Below are positions 60,801-64,000 of a DNA stretch of 64,000 nt, one piece after another (position 1 is the stretch's first letter; each line of letters begins with the position of its first letter). Under the pieces are notes generated by a model. It did no database searches, was not told the DNA's origin, and was given only the letters and a program-made list of their open reading frames with translations. Position numbers and translations under genes: made by a program. The DNA is from Siphonodentalium dalli (taxonomy: Eukaryota; Mollusca; Scaphopoda; Gadilida; Siphonodentaliidae): positions 138,031,954 through 138,095,953 of the forward strand of contig CP136064.1 in NCBI GenBank assembly GCA_032622095.1, in the 5' to 3' direction.

Positions 60801-61174
60801 AGGACCACACGCAGTTCGAAATATTGGTTATATGGGTCATCCCGAACTTGTGAATATCGTGATAGGTCAAAATATTATAGTTATAGTCATTTGAACCAAT
60901 TAATTAATTGACAAATTCATGGGTCGAAGATGGACTACATTGACCTTTGTGTAATAAAAGGACCACACGCAGTTCGAAATATTGGTTATATGGGTCATCC
61001 CGAACTTGTGAATATCGTGATAGGTCGAAATATGATAGCAATAGTCATTTGTGCCAATTCTACAGTGCGGATACGCCCTTAATTGACAAATATATGGATT
61101 GAAGTTGGACTACATTGACCGTTGTGAAAGAAAAGGACCACACGCACTTCGAAATATTAGTTAATTGGGCCATC
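54838..61174 (+). repeat. Sat1 array E
   Basis: Counterpart of array D in the duplicated block, with the same sequence of variant and shortened monomers. It includes the same seven-monomer internal repeat (57,127 and 58,320; 57,472 and 58,665). It ends at CCATCCCGGG next to Sat2. Confidence 0.96.
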
Positions 61175-62400
61175 CCGGGCGTGGCTCGTGATTTTTGTAG
61201 AATGGGTACATTTTAATGAGTGTGCGAAATGTCAGTACACATAGTGCAGTGGAAAGTGCGCACGGGCTCTTGGGGTGGGGTCATGGTGTCATATTGGGTT
61301 AAACGAGGTTTCCGTGACTCGTGATGACCAAGAATTTAGGAATTCGAACTGCGTGGCTTGCAATTATTGTAGAGTGGGTACATCTTAATTAGTGTGCGAA
61401 ATTTCAGTGCCCAAAGTATAGCGGAAAGTGCGCACGGGCTCTTGAGGTGGGTCATGGGTGTAATAATGAGTTTAACGAGGTTTCCGTGACTCGTGATGAC
61501 CCATACTATAGGAGTTCGAACTCCGTGGCTCGTGATGATGCCCATACTGTAGTGGAAAGTGCCCACGGGCTCTAAATGTGGGGTCATGGTGTCATATTGG
61601 GTAAAACTATGTATCCGTGACCCGTGATGACCCAGAATATAGGAATTCGAGCTGCGTGGCTCGTGATTATTGTAGAGTGGGTACACCCTAATCAGTGTGC
61701 GAAATTCCAGTGCTCAAAATGCTGTGGAAAGTGCGCACGGGCTCTTAAGTTGGGGTCATGGTGTCACATTGGGTTAAACGAGGTTACCGTGACTCGTGAT
61801 AACCCAAATATAGGAGTTCGAACTGCGTGGCTCGTGATTATTATAGAGTGGGTACATCTTAATGAGTGTGCGAAATTTCAGTTCCCAGTGTGCAGTGGAA
61901 AGTGTGCACGGGTTCTTAATGTGGGGTCATGCTGTAAAATTGGGTTAAACGAGGTTTCCGTGACACGCGATAACCCAGAATATAGGAGTTCGAACTGCGT
62001 GGCTCGTGATTATTGTAGAGTGGGTATTTCTTAATCAGTGTGCGAAATTTCAGTGCACATAGTACTGTGGAAAGTGCGCACGGGCTCTAAATGTGGGGTC
62101 ATAGTGTCATATTGGGTAAAACGTGGTTTCCGTGACTCGTGATGAGCCAGAATATAGGAGTTCGAACTGCGTGGCTCGTGATTATTGTAGAGTCGGTACA
62201 TGCCGATGACGTTGCCAAATTTCAGTTACCATAGTTGAGATGAAAGTTCGCAAGTGTTCATAATGTGGGGTCAGATTTTCATATTGCGTAAAACTAGGTA
62301 TCCGTGACCCGTGGTGACCCTGAACATGGGAGTGATTATTGTAGATTTGGTATATGTCGATGAGCATTCCAAATTTCAGGACCCACTGTGGTCCGGAAAA
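61175..62400 (-). repeat. Sat2 array, seven monomers of ~172 bp
   Basis: The phrase CGTGGCTCGTGAT or a variant recurs near 61,181, 61,352, 61,522, 61,654, 61,826, 61,998 and 62,171. The usual step is 171-173 bp. One monomer at 61,522 is short. The monomers diverge more from each other than Sat1 monomers do, and the last (62,171-62,400) is badly decayed. Each good copy contains GATGACCCA, 11 bp, then TTCGAACTGCGTG, as in Sat1 on the minus strand. Frames on both strands are incidental. Confidence 0.93.
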
Positions 62401-62429
62401 TGCACACAATGCACATTGGGATAATATAT

Positions 62430-63060
62430 TGATAATAAACGCTCTTTATTGCTAATAGTTAGTGCCTCTTCAGGTCATTTGATGTCAACATCACCCTGCC
62501 GTGAAATTCACCGCGTAATTTTACTTTTGTGTACCACATTGCTTGCATATTTTCTGGGCTGAATAATAAACGCTCTTTGTGAATCGTGCAATTGAGGTCA
62601 AATGTGCCTATTCCATAACATTACCCTTGTCAAGTGATTAATCGGTACTAACGTTTCTACATATCGTCTAAGCTTATAATGAACGCTATTTATTGTTCAT
62701 AGTTGCCCCTTTAAGGAGTATGAGATCAACGGAAACAACCCCATATTACCCAACGGGATAATTTATCCCAGTGTGTCAATTTTCACCTTCCAGATTGCAA
62801 CAATTTTAGGTATATAATTAATTATTTAGTTAAATTAATTACTGTTGCCCTTTTAAGACATCTTATATCAACGGGACCTGTATAATAAGGTTAGGCTACT
62901 TGAGTAAAATTACGACATTTACAAATTTTCAGCTCCGATGCTCCATCCGTTTGGGCGCCTCTAATCAATATATATATCATAATTCTTAGTGCCCTTTTAA
63001 AACACCCGAGAGCAACGGGACCTGTATAATAGCGGCTCTCGGGGTAAAATAACATCTATA
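62430..63060. repeat. Degenerate ~140-bp tandem repeat
   Basis: Blocks such as GTTGCCCCTTTAAGGAGTAT...GATCAACGG (62,701), GTTGCCCTTTTAAGACATCT...ATCAACGGG (62,845) and GTGCCCTTTTAAAACACCCG...GCAACGGG (62,988) are spaced ~143 bp apart. Weaker copies begin at about 62,460 and 62,570. AATAAACGCTCTTTATTG occurs at the start of the better ones. Confidence 0.6.
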
Positions 63061-63867
63061 TATGACACCTGAATCAATAAAACCACGAATACAAGCAATA
63101 AATGATATACCCTCGCAGTTGATGAGGTGACGTCGACGCTGCAATCCACGTTTACGCTTGGCTTCAACTGGCCCCTGAGCCCAAACTTTCCGACTTCTAC
63201 ACACCCTCAGATGACCACAGAAAACTGCGAGATAACCTTTGTACTGCAATGGCTGCAACGGGTGTAGTGGCTTATAAGCTGACCAAGTGAATACATGGAG
63301 AGCCTGGGCCCTCCTATTATGTAATTAAGTTTTTTTAATTTATTTATAATAATTTTTCGCGTTTTTTTTGTTGGTTTTTGATGTAATAATTTATTATAAA
63401 TCATATAATGAGTATACCGGCTTGACAGAGTATGTTCTCGGAGGCTTTTTTGGGGTGATTTAGGGTTTGAATGCACCCCCTCTTGGGAATGTGGCTGGTG
63501 GCCTTTGTGCGGTGAATTGGGGCTAAAAGCTTATTTAAATTTGGTCTGTTCGCCCCCCCCCCCCCTTTGCTGCTTGGCTAGATGGTTGCACGCATTGAGT
63601 GGCATAGCAATGGAAAATGTCGCTTTAAAGAAATGTTGATTGGATGGAAATGGAACGTCACTTTAATAGTTGAGTCGGATGTAGATTATCTTCACGGAAG
63701 GCAATCGATGCAATGAGCGATGTAGAGACTTAAATTCTCGCCTGAATGAAATGAAGTGTTGTGAATGTGAAGTGTGACTTTAATCAGGGTTTCCGCCAGG
63801 GGTTGGGGGAATGGTACCATATGGCCACTGGGAGAAACAAATTATGAATATACATGTAATAGTATTT
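63061..63867. other. No recognisable feature
   Basis: Mixed sequence with a C13-type tract at 63,549. Open frames (for example 62,986-63,258 minus, 90 codons) show no known domain. Confidence 0.4.
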
Positions 63868-63999
63868 TGTAAGTCAGTGGATAATTAAAGCCAAGTTTTG
63901 AATATCAACAGTAATATATGTATACTGTAGATGTACGTGTACATGGGGTATTTAACTGTTGATATTCAGAACTTGGCTTTAATTATCGACTGATTTACA
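63868..63999. repeat. Hairpin element at the window edge (~45-bp arms)
   Basis: GTCAGTGGATAATTAAAGCC and the following AAGTTTTGAATATCAACAGT pair with the reverse complement ending at 63,999, with about four mismatches. The spacer is ~41 bp. The right arm may extend past the window. Confidence 0.8.
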
Positions 64000-64000
64000 T

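Larger units (their letters stand above)
53548..61522. repeat. Segmental duplication, copy 2
   Basis: Second copy of 44,046-52,020 at +9,502 bp. It includes PLE copy 3, Sat1 array E and the beginning of the Sat2 array. Homology stops at GGAGTTCGAACTC (61,522), where Sat2 continues here but Sat1 begins in copy 1. Confidence 0.93.

Overview
The window is repeat-dense eukaryotic DNA and looks like a metazoan satellite or heterochromatin region. I see no intact host gene. A marine invertebrate is the best guess, possibly a lophotrochozoan such as a mollusc. The grounds are Penelope-like retroelements with C-terminal GIY-YIG nucleases, many small inverted-repeat elements, and dispersed repeats with GGTCAAGGTCA, (CA)n and GACGGACAGAC tails like those I remember from molluscan genomes. 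The species cannot be named from the sequence.

Layout. 1-306: a degenerate TTTAATGGG repeat and the 3' end of a Penelope-like element (PLE). 307-6,587: a ~175-bp satellite (Sat1) in 'minus' orientation, partly an 8-monomer, 1,398-bp higher-order repeat. 6,588-17,861: an 11.3-kb non-satellite island set into a Sat1 monomer and bounded by CTATTA on both sides. It holds a 269-bp tandem array, a foldback-like pair of 21-bp minisatellites, a 474-bp direct repeat and a 42-bp minisatellite. 17,862-18,848: Sat1 again, flipping to 'plus' orientation near 17,947. 18,849-36,935: an 18.1-kb insertion in one Sat1 monomer, with terminal inverted repeats (CCCAGATAGCA...), AACGTT-rich ends and many nested small elements (three with TTAA flanks, several hairpins, a TTAAGCGCAA family). 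36,936-39,190: Sat1 plus. 39,191-44,045: one near-complete but mutated PLE. 44,037-45,335: a 5'-truncated PLE. 45,336-61,174: Sat1 plus, with two monomers of a second satellite (Sat2) at 51,675 and a third PLE copy at 53,540. 61,175-62,400: a seven-monomer Sat2 array. 62,430-64,000: degenerate tandem repeats and an end hairpin.

The only convincing proteins belong to the PLE. ORF1 carries an SGNH/GDSL-type esterase domain. ORF2 carries a reverse transcriptase and a GIY-YIG endonuclease. The full-length copy needs at least two frameshifts and one stop to be explained away, so it is probably dead. The two shorter copies keep only the end of the RT and the nuclease.

The most notable signals are these. 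(1) Every PLE 3' end that touches satellite does so at the same Sat1 position, with 9 bp of shared sequence, and a head-to-tail PLE pair sits at that site. (2) Two otherwise different satellites share a ~172-175 bp period and a two-part box (GATGACCCA, 11-12 bp, TTCGAACTGCGTG). (3) An SGNH domain sits in the first ORF of a canonical PLE. (4) Two large insertions are in phase with the satellite and have no recognisable transposase. (5) A very recent duplication has a 9,502-bp offset.
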